From: Mycolicibacterium lutetiense
GTDB taxonomy: Bacteria; Actinomycetota; Actinomycetes; Mycobacteriales; Mycobacteriaceae
Length of the DNA stretch: 64,000 nt
Direction: 5' to 3'
Assembly: GCF_017876775.1 (NCBI RefSeq)
Contig: NZ_JAGIOP010000001.1
Coordinates: forward strand, 992,001 to 1,056,000
The notes under the pieces are model-generated. The model was not told the DNA's origin. It made no database searches and saw nothing but the letters and a program-made list of their open reading frames with translations. Position 1 is the stretch's first letter, and each line of letters opens with the position of its first letter. This document shows, piece by piece, positions 43,425-51,111 of this stretch. The translations under genes were made by a program, and so were the position numbers.

Positions 43425-44753
43425 ATGAGTGACGTGGTGGCGCGGGTGCAGCAGGTGTTGCCGTCGGTACGGTCCGATCTGGAGGATCTGGTCCGTATCC
43501 AATCGGTGTGGGCCGACCCGGCCCGGCGCGACGAAGTGCACCGCAGCGCCGACGCTGTCGCAAAGTTGTTGTCGGACGCAGGTTTTCCTGAGGTTCGCAT
43601 CGTCAGCGAAGGCGGCGCCCCAGCGGTCATCGCGCACTATCCCGCCCCCGCGGGAGCGCCGACCGTCCTGCTGTACGCCCACCACGACGTTCAACCTGAG
43701 GGGGATCCGGACCAGTGGGACTCCGCGCCGTTCGAGCCCACCGAACGGAACGGCCGACTGTACGGTCGCGGTACCGCCGACGACAAGGCCGGGATCGCAA
43801 CACATCTGGCCGCGATACGGGCCTTCGACGGTAAGCCGCCGGTAGGCGTGACGGTGTTCGTCGAGGGCGAGGAGGAATCCGGTTCGCCGTCACTGGGCGC
43901 CCTGCTGGCCGCGCACAAGGACGCGTTGGCGGCCGACGTCATCGTCATCGCCGACTCCGACAACTGGAGCACCGAGATCCCGGCTTTGACCGTGACCCTG
44001 CGTGGCCTGGCCGACTGCGTAGTCGAGGTGGCCACCCTGGACCACGGGCTGCATTCGGGCCTGTGGGGCGGGGTCGTGCCGGATGCGTTGAGCGTGTTGG
44101 TACGACTGCTGGCCAGCCTGCACGATGACGACGGCAATGTCGCGGTCGCCGGTTTGCACGAAGTGACCGCCGCCGACGTGGACCGCGGGCCGGCATGGGT
44201 CCGCCAGGAATCCGGTCTGCTGGACGGGGTGACCGAAATCGGTTCCGGCTCAGTGGTGCAACGTATGTGGGCCAAGCCCGCCGTCACTGTCATCGGCATC
44301 GACACCACACCCGTCGACAAGTCGTCGAACACTCTGATCCCGCGTGCCCGCGCCAAGATCAGCATGCGGGTCGCGCCCGGCGGTGACGGGCACGCGCATC
44401 TGGAGGCGTTGACCCGTCACCTCGAATCCCATGTGCCCTGGGGTGCACAGGTCACGGTCACCCCCGGAGATGTCGGTCAGCCCTACGCTATCGACGCGTC
44501 GGGGGCCGTGTACGACGCGGCCCGTACGGCGTTCCGCACCGCCTGGGGCACCGATCCGGTGGACATGGGCATGGGTGGATCGATCCCGTTCATCGCCGAA
44601 TTCGCCGAAGCGTTCCCGGCCGCGACGATTCTGGTGACCGGTGTCGAGGACCCCGGCACCCAGGCGCACAGCGTGAACGAAAGCCTGCACCTGGGAGTTC
44701 TTGAGAAGGCGGCGAAGGCCGAGGCGCTCCTGCTCGAAGCGCTGGCCCCTTAG
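43425..44753 (+). CDS. M20 family metallopeptidase (dipeptidase-like)
   Basis: This 442-residue zinc peptidase of the M20 family, equivalent in position to Rv2522c, has the metal-binding set YAHHDVQPEGD (His, Asp), GRGTADDKAG (Asp), EGEEESG (catalytic and bridging Glu) and a C-terminal AHSVNES with the last His. It also contains the lid/dimerisation domain (about 190-320). Relatives cleave dipeptides or acylated amino acids in the cytoplasm. Its stop overlaps the stop of bcp by 4 bp in convergent orientation. Confidence 0.93.
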   Translation: MSDVVARVQQVLPSVRSDLEDLVRIQSVWADPARRDEVHRSADAVAKLLSDAGFPEVRIVSEGGAPAVIAHYPAPAGAPTVLLYAHHDVQPEGDPDQWDSAPFEPTERNGRLYGRGTADDKAGIATHLAAIRAFDGKPPVGVTVFVEGEEESGSPSLGALLAAHKDALAADVIVIADSDNWSTEIPALTVTLRGLADCVVEVATLDHGLHSGLWGGVVPDALSVLVRLLASLHDDDGNVAVAGLHEVTAADVDRGPAWVRQESGLLDGVTEIGSGSVVQRMWAKPAVTVIGIDTTPVDKSSNTLIPRARAKISMRVAPGGDGHAHLEALTRHLESHVPWGAQVTVTPGDVGQPYAIDASGAVYDAARTAFRTAWGTDPVDMGMGGSIPFIAEFAEAFPAATILVTGVEDPGTQAHSVNESLHLGVLEKAAKAEALLLEALAP

Positions 44754-45223
44754 ACCGAAAGGTCGCGGCGCAGCTTGGCCACGTGACCGGTGGCGCGCAC
44801 GTTGTACTGCGCGACGGCGATCTTGCCCTTCTCGTCGACCAGGAACGTGGAGCGGATCACGCCCTGAACGGTCTTGCCGTACATGGTTTTTTCGCCGAAC
44901 GCGCCCCAAGCGGTAAGTACCTCGCGGGAAGGATCGGACAGCAACGGGAAGGTGAGCTCCTCCTTGTCGCGGAACTTGGCCAGCTTCTCCGGCTTGTCGG
45001 GGGAGATGCCCACGACGTCGAGGCCGGCGCCCTTGAGCTCGGCGAGGCTGTCACGGAAATCGCACGCCTGCTTGGTGCATCCGGGCGTGGACGCGGCGGG
45101 GTAGAAGTACACGATGACCTTGCGGCCCTTGTAGTCGGAGAGCTTGACGACGTTGCCGTCGGCGTCGGGCAGGCTGAAAGCCGGGGCGGTGTCTCCCACC
45201 TCGAGGCGCGGAGTTGGCGGCAT
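44750..45223 (-). CDS. bcp: Thioredoxin-dependent peroxiredoxin (BCP/PrxQ type)
   Basis: This 157-residue peroxiredoxin reduces peroxides in the cytoplasm. The peroxidatic Cys lies in TPGCTKQACDF, where the second Cys five residues later is the resolving Cys of the atypical 2-Cys Bcp group. The ATG giving MPPTPRLEVG matches the length of the M. tuberculosis protein (Rv2521) and has GAAGGGAC upstream. It is divergent from the DUF3618 gene. Confidence 0.95.
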   Translation of the reverse strand: MPPTPRLEVGDTAPAFSLPDADGNVVKLSDYKGRKVIVYFYPAASTPGCTKQACDFRDSLAELKGAGLDVVGISPDKPEKLAKFRDKEELTFPLLSDPSREVLTAWGAFGEKTMYGKTVQGVIRSTFLVDEKGKIAVAQYNVRATGHVAKLRRDLSV

Positions 45224-45276
45224 GCGTGGGTGTCCCTTCGTGTCGACCGGTTCCGTCGTCTCGGTGCCGGCTGATC

Positions 45277-45283
45277 TAGGGTA
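45277..45283. promoter_or_regulatory. Overlapping divergent -10 elements (bcp and DUF3618 gene)
   Basis: The heptamer TAGGGTA contains TAGGGT on the plus strand and TACCCT on the minus strand, both fitting TANNNT. The two divergent genes may thus compete for one polymerase site. Confidence 0.35.
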
Positions 45284-45328
45284 GTGCGGCAGGGCAGCAC
45301 GACATGGAGCGGCTTGGAGGAGCAAACA

Positions 45329-45556
45329 GTGGCGAACCGAGACCCGGAGAGCATCAAGCGGGACATCGATCAGGCTCGCGATCAGCTGGCGGTGACTGTC
45401 GACTCTCTGGCAGTGCGGGCCAACCCGCAGCGTCTGGCCGACGATTTCAAGTCGGCGGTGATCGGCTTCCTGAAGAAGCCTGCGGTGACGGCGTCGTTGG
45501 CCGGTGCCGGAGTGCTGGTGGTGGTCGTCGTCGTGCGACTGATCAAGCGGCGCTGA
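45329..45556 (+). CDS. DUF3618 family membrane protein
   Basis: This 75-residue protein has DPESIKRDIDQARDQLAVTV, the DUF3618 signature, and one C-terminal transmembrane helix (AGVLVVVVVVRLIKRR). It matches Rv2520c in size and position. The function of the family is unknown. The GTG start has GGAGGAG 7 nt upstream; an earlier in-frame ATG has no ribosome site. A good terminator follows. Confidence 0.9.
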   Translation: MANRDPESIKRDIDQARDQLAVTVDSLAVRANPQRLADDFKSAVIGFLKKPAVTASLAGAGVLVVVVVVRLIKRR

Positions 45557-45565
45557 GCAGCAGAT

Positions 45566-45590
45566 GGCAGGGCACGTTGTGTGCCCTGCC
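45566..45590 (+). terminator. Hairpin after the DUF3618 gene
   Basis: GGCAGGGCAC and GTGCCCTGCC form a perfect 10-bp stem around GTTGT, 10 nt after the stop codon. There is no T-run, which is usual for mycobacterial terminators. Confidence 0.7.
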
Positions 45591-45655
45591 CCGCTCAGCG
45601 GCTCGCGCTTGATACGCCGCTCAGCGGCTCTAGCTTGATACGCCGCTCAGCGGCG
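45591..45655. repeat. 26-bp tandem repeat, two and a half copies, with internal palindrome
   Basis: Two 26-bp units (45591-45616 and 45617-45642), each starting CCGCTCAGCGG and ending GCTTGATACG, are followed by a partial third (45643-45655). CCGCTCAGCGG is itself a dyad, so each unit could fold. The copies differ at two bases. Confidence 0.75.
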
Positions 45656-46611
45656 GCGGAACAGAAGCCAGTCCGCCAACGAAAAACTCGGGGGATTGGC
45701 GACGCGACCCAGCCGGGTGCAGGTGTGCACCATGACAGGCGGGTTTGCAGCAACAAATGCGGCGGTTGATATGGCTGTGGGGCCGGCGCCGCTTGCGGTA
45801 GCCATCAGCTAACACCCCTCATCTTGGCGCAATCGCCACGCGGTATTGGTTCGCAATACATCAGCTAACTGGAGACTAACACGATATCTGGCGTCTGACC
45901 AGCGAAAGCGCTGCGGCCAGATACTAGTCAGTAACTTACGTATGCGTCAAGATACTGACCGCGCCATGACTTGTTCTGTTACCACGCAATTGCCAGCACA
46001 TCATCGAGGCATGTCGGCGCCAACCTTCCGGCTGTCGCTGGAGTCGCCCACCGCAAATTTGAGCGACGACTCCGGTGGCGGATGAACTGCGGCAGCGTGG
46101 CGTCGGACGAGATCCGATTGATTCAGCAAGAAGTTTGCTGGGATTTTGGCGCGGTGTGACGCGCCGTCGGTCCCAATTCCTTGATCCACGCTGATTTCGT
46201 GGGAAAACCGATTGGCAAACCTGGGACCGTCTGATGATCGCCCGCATGCTGTGCAACTCGGCGCCAGCAGCGTGCGGTAGCTGAAATCTACTGCATAGCA
46301 GGGCGGGAACGGCCCTTTCTCGCCGAACCGGTTGCTACCGCATAGGTGTACAGCTAAGGTCAACGTCGGGTTGGGATTGGGAGGCGAACCCGGGTCTGGA
46401 TCCCGACCGCAACACGGGTCGATCGCATGACAAGGGGGTATTACGTTGCAGCTAATTTATTTTCCGTTTGCCAGGATTGCTGCATGGGCTGTCGCCGGTA
46501 GAGCGTATCCCGACGGACTTCTCGTCGGGATTCGCTGACAACACCCGATGGCTCATGTCGAACCTTTCAATGGCGATGTGGGCCGTGGTCCTACCGACTG
46601 GAGGTACCCAT
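45656..46611. other. 956-bp stretch without a convincing gene
   Basis: Short open frames here lack ribosome sites and recognisable protein features. Base composition is less GC-rich than the neighbours. A dyad TATCTGGC (45885) / GCCAGATA (45916) is visible. M. tuberculosis has PE26 between the equivalents of the flanking genes; I see no PE remnant. Confidence 0.5.
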
Positions 46612-46791
46612 ATGGCGCATGTGAGTGATGAAACCCTTGGCGATCTACGCCGGGAGCTCGACCGGTTCAAGAGCGAGCAATCCCGGGACCGCGGCTATGC
46701 GGCCGCGCATCTGGCCGGTGCCGTGGAGATGCTGTTGGAAGAGGCCGAATCCAGCATCGGCGATCGACTGGTCGAGCGGTACCGGGCCTGA
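46612..46791 (+). CDS. Small hypothetical protein
   Basis: A 59-codon gene begins at an ATG 8 nt after GGAGGT. The product is charged and helical (DETLGDLRRELDRFKSEQSR, AAAHLAGAVEMLLEEAESS), with no signal or membrane segment. I do not recognise the family. It ends 40 nt before a strong terminator that also faces tRNA-Lys. Confidence 0.6.
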   Translation: MAHVSDETLGDLRRELDRFKSEQSRDRGYAAAHLAGAVEMLLEEAESSIGDRLVERYRA

Positions 46792-46830
46792 TACATGCAC
46801 GGTCCCAGTAACTCTGAACCACTGAAACGC

Positions 46831-46856
46831 AAAAACCCTGCCGAGGCAGGGTTTTT
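46831..46856. terminator. Bidirectional terminator, small gene and tRNA-Lys
   Basis: AAAAACCCTGC-CGAG-GCAGGGTTTTT is a perfect 11-bp stem with A and T runs on either side. It serves both the rightward small gene and the leftward tRNA. Confidence 0.92.
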
Positions 46857-46862
46857 GGTTGG

Positions 46863-46935
<73 letters not shown>

Positions 46936-47078
46936 GCGAGAGAGACAATAACAGGAGTTTCACTCAACAGTGAAATCCGCTGGTGGCGGGCATGGGCCAT
47001 GTTCAGGTCGGCCCGATCCCACCAGAACCCTTAGACTATTGCCAAGATTTGCTCGACCGTGGGAGGGGTAGGACGAAC

Positions 47079-48299
47079 ATGGGGCAGGCCCAGACGGTGA
47101 CCCGTCCATATCGGGGTGTGTTCCGGCGGGCGGTGGTTGCCATGGTGCCGGCGATGATGTTGGGCCTGACGGCCTGCGCGGGCGAAGACCCGCAGGGACC
47201 GCCGCCGGTGATCACCGACAAGGGCACTCCTTACGGCGATCTGTTGGTGCCCAGGGTGAACGCCTCGGTGACCGATGGTGCCGTCGGGGTGACCGTCGAC
47301 GCACCGGTCACGGTGAGCGCAGAGAACGGTGTGCTCGGCGGGGTCACCATGACCGATGAAGAGGGCGCCAACGTCGCAGGAAAGTTCAGTGCCGACGGGC
47401 TGACGTGGTCGACTACCGACCCGCTCGACTACAACGAGCAGTACACCCTCAACGCGCAGTCACTGGGCCTCGGTGGTGTCGCCAACCGCAGGTTGCGGTT
47501 CGAGACGCACTCGCCGGCCAATCTGACGATGCCCTACCTCCTGCCGAACGACGGGGAAGTGGTCGGGGTGGGCCAACCGGTGGCAATCCGCTTCGACGAG
47601 AACATCTCCGACCGCCTGGCCGCTCAACGTGCCATCACCGTCAAGACCAATCCGTCGGTCGAGGGTGCGTTCTACTGGCTCAACAGCCGCGAAGTGCGTT
47701 GGCGTCCGGCGAAGTACTGGAAGCCGGGCACCTCGGTGGATGTCACGGTCAACACCTACGGCGTCGAGTTGGGTGACGGCCTGTTCGGCCAGGGCAATGT
47801 CACCGCCCACTTCACGATCGGTGACGAGGTGATCGCCTCCGCCGACGACACCACCAAAACTCTGACCGTTCGGCGCAACGGCGAGGTCGTCAAAGCCATG
47901 CCGATCTCCATGGGCAAGAACAGTTCTCCGACCAACAACGGGGTCTACATCGTCGGCGATCGCTTCGACCACATGGTGATGGATTCGTCGACGTACGGGG
48001 TGCCGGTCAACTCGCCCAACGGCTATCGCACCGAAGTCGACTTCGCGACCCAGATGTCCTACAGCGGTATCTACGTGCACGGGGCCCCGTGGTCGGTCGG
48101 CAGCCAGGGTTACAGCAACGTCAGCCATGGATGCCTGAATGTCAGTACTTCCAACGCGCGCTGGTTCTACGAGCACACCAAACGGGGCGACATCGTCGAG
48201 GTCGTCAACACGGTGGGCTCGGTGTTGCCGGGCACCGAGGGCCTGGGGGACTGGAACATCCCGTGGGACCAGTGGCGCACCGGCAACGCCGGCACCTGA
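47079..48299 (+). CDS. ldtB: L,D-transpeptidase lipoprotein (LdtMt2/LppS-like)
   Basis: This 406-residue periplasmic enzyme makes 3-3 cross-links in peptidoglycan. It has a lipoprotein signal with Cys33 in LTAC, two Ig-like domains (about 50-250) and a C-terminal YkuD domain with SHGCLNVS, where Cys352 is the nucleophile and the preceding His the base. Position and architecture match Rv2518c, the carbapenem-sensitive LdtMt2. The ATG has AGGA 7 nt upstream; TAGACT at 47032 may be its -10 element. Confidence 0.95.
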   Translation: MGQAQTVTRPYRGVFRRAVVAMVPAMMLGLTACAGEDPQGPPPVITDKGTPYGDLLVPRVNASVTDGAVGVTVDAPVTVSAENGVLGGVTMTDEEGANVAGKFSADGLTWSTTDPLDYNEQYTLNAQSLGLGGVANRRLRFETHSPANLTMPYLLPNDGEVVGVGQPVAIRFDENISDRLAAQRAITVKTNPSVEGAFYWLNSREVRWRPAKYWKPGTSVDVTVNTYGVELGDGLFGQGNVTAHFTIGDEVIASADDTTKTLTVRRNGEVVKAMPISMGKNSSPTNNGVYIVGDRFDHMVMDSSTYGVPVNSPNGYRTEVDFATQMSYSGIYVHGAPWSVGSQGYSNVSHGCLNVSTSNARWFYEHTKRGDIVEVVNTVGSVLPGTEGLGDWNIPWDQWRTGNAGT

Positions 48300-48313
48300 T
48301 TCTCGCTATCGCC

Positions 48314-48334
48314 CGATTACCTGCGCGGTAATCG
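48314..48334 (+). terminator. Hairpin after the L,D-transpeptidase gene
   Basis: CGATTACC and GGTAATCG form a perfect 8-bp stem around TGCGC, 14 nt after the stop. No T-run is present. Confidence 0.5.
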
Positions 48335-48394
48335 ACACGGCGTCTCGAATCGGTGAATCTGACTGAGTCCCAGTTGATTACCGAAAGAGGCGAC

Positions 48395-48757
48395 ATGGCC
48401 GAGTTCGACGACACCGTTACTGCGTACCTCCGTACCTGGAATGCCACCGACGCCGCCGAACGGCGGGCGCTGCTGGAACGGCATTGGGCGCAGAGCGTCA
48501 CCTACACCGACCCGCTGGCCCAGGTGAGCGGGCATGACGAAGTTTCCGGCGCCATCGAGGCCGTGCACGCCCAGTTTCCGGGGTTCGTGTTCACCCTCGT
48601 CAGCGGACCGGACGCGCGCCACCGGCAGGCGCGTTTCCAGTGGGGGCTCGGACCTCGTGATGTCGAGCCGGTGGTGGTCGGTTTCGACGTGCTCGCCACT
48701 GATCCCGAAGGACGGATCCAGACCGTGCTCGGGTTCCTGGACCGGGTGCCTGCCTGA
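48395..48757 (+). CDS. NTF2-like (SnoaL-type) protein
   Basis: This 120-residue protein has the pattern of the SnoaL/NTF2 fold: an N-terminal helix (DDTVTAYLRTWNATDAAERR), VTYTDPLAQVSGHDEVSGAI, and C-terminal strands. Such proteins are small-molecule binding domains or isomerases. The ATG is chosen because AAAGAGG lies just upstream. The stop abuts the stop of a convergent SRPBCC gene. Confidence 0.8.
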   Translation: MAEFDDTVTAYLRTWNATDAAERRALLERHWAQSVTYTDPLAQVSGHDEVSGAIEAVHAQFPGFVFTLVSGPDARHRQARFQWGLGPRDVEPVVVGFDVLATDPEGRIQTVLGFLDRVPA

Positions 48758-49237
48758 CTACGTGACCGAGCGGTCCAGTGCCGCAAGCGATTCGTCGAGA
48801 AAGTCGGTGTCAAACGGTGGCATGCCGCCAATCTGGTCCCGGAAGCTCTGCGGGGTGTCGGTCCAGTCGTATGTGAGAGTGACGTCGACCTGGTCCCCGT
48901 TGGGGGCCAGGTCGTACCGCCACCACCAACCCCCGGGCGCATGGTTGCCCTGCTCGTCGAGCTGGCCGGGCAGCCACGCGATCGTCCGGACCTGGTCGAA
49001 CTCGGTCACCAGGTTGTGCATGACGTAGTGTCCGCCGGCCTGGGGCAGGAACATGTTGATCGCGAAGATCTGGCCGGTCCCGGTGATCGGGGTGGGGTCG
49101 ATCGCGTCGCGCACCCAGTCACCGGGCTCGGTCTGGCAATGCCGGGCCGGGTCGGCCAGGACGGCGAACACCTTTGCCGGCGACGCGGGGATGGTGCGGG
49201 TGACGACGTAACGCTCGCGGGTGGCTGAGGCGGTCAT
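48758..49237 (-). CDS. SRPBCC superfamily protein
   Basis: This 159-residue protein has the START/Bet v1-like pattern: RYVVTRTIPASPAKVFAVLA at the N-terminus, a central curved sheet (GGWWWRYDLAPNGDQVDVTL) and a long C-terminal helix. Such domains form a hydrophobic cavity for lipids or polyketides. The ATG overlaps the stop of the upstream DUF899 gene (ATGA), so the two are co-translated. Confidence 0.85.
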   Translation of the reverse strand: MTASATRERYVVTRTIPASPAKVFAVLADPARHCQTEPGDWVRDAIDPTPITGTGQIFAINMFLPQAGGHYVMHNLVTEFDQVRTIAWLPGQLDEQGNHAPGGWWWRYDLAPNGDQVDVTLTYDWTDTPQSFRDQIGGMPPFDTDFLDESLAALDRSVT

Positions 49238-49920
49238 TGTGCGGCCTTTCCGTAGAGGTGGGCGATGTCGGGGCTGTCCGGCCAGCCCGAGTATGTCGGC
49301 CGCGACGGCCATCCTTCAGGCGAATCCAGCCATTCTTCCTGCCGGCCGTACGGCAGCAGATCGATGAGCGGGAAGAGGTAACTGAGCTGTTCGGTACCGC
49401 GGCCGTTGGTGTGCCAGGCGCGGTAGACGGTGCCCCCGTCACGCAGGAAGGTGTTGACTGCGAAACCCTCGCCGGGCCCAGCGTCGACGTCCGCGCCGAA
49501 CGAACTCTCCGATGACGAGTACCAGTCCATCGTGTTGCCGACTTTTTCGCGATAGGTCAGCACCTCGTCGATCGGTCCGTTGGTGATGACGACGAAGCGG
49601 GCGTCGTAGTTGTCCAGGAAATCGAGCCGGGTGAACTGCGACGTGAACCACGTGCAGCCGCCGCACTGCCATTCCGCGGCGTCGGTCCACATGTGGTGGT
49701 ACGCGATCAACTGTGTGTGGCCGTCGAATACGTCGGCCAGGCGCACCGGGCCGTCCGCGCCGATCAGCGTGTAATCCGGCAGCTCCACCATCGGCAGCCG
49801 TCGACGCGCTGCGGCGATCGCGTCGAGTTCCCGGGTGGCGGCCTTCTCTCGACGTCGGACATCCGCGAGCGCGGCACGCCACGTCTGCTGGTCGACTATC
49901 GGAGGCTTTTCTGTCGTCAT
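49234..49920 (-). CDS. DUF899 family thioredoxin-like protein
   Basis: This 228-residue DUF899 protein has a predicted thioredoxin fold. It has ALADVRRREKAATRELDAIA at the N-terminus, YHHMWTDAAEWQCGGCTWFT with a CxxC pair at the redox-active position, and the C-terminal WHTNGRGTE. The reaction is unknown. The start has AGGAG 6 nt upstream. It forms an operon with the SRPBCC gene. Confidence 0.88.
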   Translation of the reverse strand: MTTEKPPIVDQQTWRAALADVRRREKAATRELDAIAAARRRLPMVELPDYTLIGADGPVRLADVFDGHTQLIAYHHMWTDAAEWQCGGCTWFTSQFTRLDFLDNYDARFVVITNGPIDEVLTYREKVGNTMDWYSSSESSFGADVDAGPGEGFAVNTFLRDGGTVYRAWHTNGRGTEQLSYLFPLIDLLPYGRQEEWLDSPEGWPSRPTYSGWPDSPDIAHLYGKAAQ

Positions 49921-50060
49921 CGGGACTCCTGAAGGCTGTTCAACGAAACTCGGTCTCTCAAGTGGACCCACCGCGCGGCCGGAACTCATCGCAGGCGGTA
50001 ATGTCCGACGAGCGAAGGGTGACCTAACACCTTGAGATGAACCATGGAGGTTGATCCAGA

Positions 50061-50834
50061 ATGAGCGGTCAGCGAGCCGATGCAGCCGGGCTGCGTCTCC
50101 TCGTCGTCGGTGCCTCGTCGGGCATCGGCCACGCTGTTGCGGTCAGTGCCACCGAACGCGGCGCCAAGGTCGCAGTCGCCGCGCGACGTATCGATCTGCT
50201 GAATTCCCTGGCAGACGCCATCGGTGGTTTCGCCTTCGAGCTTGACGTCGAGGATTCCGCGGCCATCGGCCGCGTGGTGAATGCGGCGGCGGACGCGCTG
50301 GGCGGCCTGGACGCCGTGGTGTTCACCAGCACGGTGATCCCGTTCGCCTACATCGAGGACACCGACGTGGCGACCTGGTTGCATGCGTTCAGTGTCAACA
50401 CCGTCGGTGCCAACAACGTGCTGCGTGCCGCGGCGCCCCGACTGGCCGAGAATGGCGTGGTCATGGTGGCCTCCAGCTATGACGTCGGTCGCCCGCGCGC
50501 CGGGGTGGCGGCGTACAGCGCGAGCAAGGCCGCCCTCGACGAGATCCTGCACTCCTGGCGCATCGAGCATCCCGAGCTGTCGCTGATTCGCGTCGGCGTC
50601 GGTCCCACCGATGACACCGAGATCCTGCGCGGCGCCGACCGCGACCTGTTGGACCAGCTGGTCACGACGTGGGTCGCCCAGGGTGCGCTGCCCGCCCGCA
50701 TGTCGGCCCTGCGCGATGTCGCCAACACCCTGGTGTCGTTGGTGACCAGCGCCTACGAGAACCCGACCGTGGTGCCCGAGATCGTGCAACTGGCCCCGCG
50801 GATCAAGAAGGGCGCCGGGCGCCCGTCTGCGTAG
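50061..50834 (+). CDS. SDR family oxidoreductase
   Basis: This 257-residue short-chain dehydrogenase has VVGASSGIGHA as the nucleotide-binding loop, a central sheet, and YSASKAALDE as the catalytic YxxxK. The substrate is unknown. A cobalamin riboswitch begins about 40 nt after its stop, so it is not under that control and is probably the last gene of its unit. Confidence 0.88.
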   Translation: MSGQRADAAGLRLLVVGASSGIGHAVAVSATERGAKVAVAARRIDLLNSLADAIGGFAFELDVEDSAAIGRVVNAAADALGGLDAVVFTSTVIPFAYIEDTDVATWLHAFSVNTVGANNVLRAAAPRLAENGVVMVASSYDVGRPRAGVAAYSASKAALDEILHSWRIEHPELSLIRVGVGPTDDTEILRGADRDLLDQLVTTWVAQGALPARMSALRDVANTLVSLVTSAYENPTVVPEIVQLAPRIKKGAGRPSA

Positions 50835-50872
50835 TGGTGCGGCAGATCTGAGCGCCCGCTGGGCGTGCCATA

Positions 50873-51060
50873 CTTCGTCGGTTAGGTGATGACGACGTAG
50901 GAAGCCGGTGCGAATCCGGCGCGGTCCCGCCACTGTCATCGGGGAGCGACCCTCAACTGCCACGGCTGCAAGCTGGAAGGCGAGGCGAGCTGTGATCCGA
51001 GAGCCAGGACACTTGCGTCATCGCATCCTGCTACCCGGGGCGGAGCACCCCGAGAAGGCC
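50873..51060 (+). ncRNA. Cobalamin (B12) riboswitch
   Basis: The leader holds the conserved cobalamin aptamer core: GGAAGCCGGTGCGAATCCGG at 50900-50919, followed by CGCGGTCCCGCCACTG with the GCCACTG B12 box at 50929-50935. Downstream are the usual AGCCAGGACAC element (51003-51013) and a closing helix (gatgacg / cgtcatc). It precedes a PPE gene directly. M. tuberculosis PPE2 is likewise reported to be controlled by a cobalamin riboswitch. Confidence 0.93.
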
Positions 51061-51068
51061 GATGAACG

Positions 51069-51111
51069 CCCGTGTCATTCGAAACACGGGGCGGTCAGCG
51101 ATGACCGCCCC
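51069..51111 (+). promoter_or_regulatory. Competing hairpins that bury the PPE start codon (riboswitch expression platform)
   Basis: Hairpin 1 pairs CCCGTGT (51069-51075) with ACACGGG (51084-51090). Hairpin 2 pairs GGGGCGGTCA (51088-51097) with TGACCGCCCC (51102-51111) around the GCGA loop and encloses the ATG at 51101. They share bases 51088-51090, so they cannot both form fully. A second GGGGCGG at 51037-51043 could also pair with CCGCCCC. This is the layout of a translational on/off switch. Confidence 0.65.

Noticed and set aside
45591..45655. CRISPR-like array
   Set aside because: The units are directly joined with no spacers and only two and a half copies, so it is a simple tandem repeat.
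45846..46363. Several short frames in the gene-free stretch
   Set aside because: None has a ribosome site, signal peptide or plausible amino acid composition.
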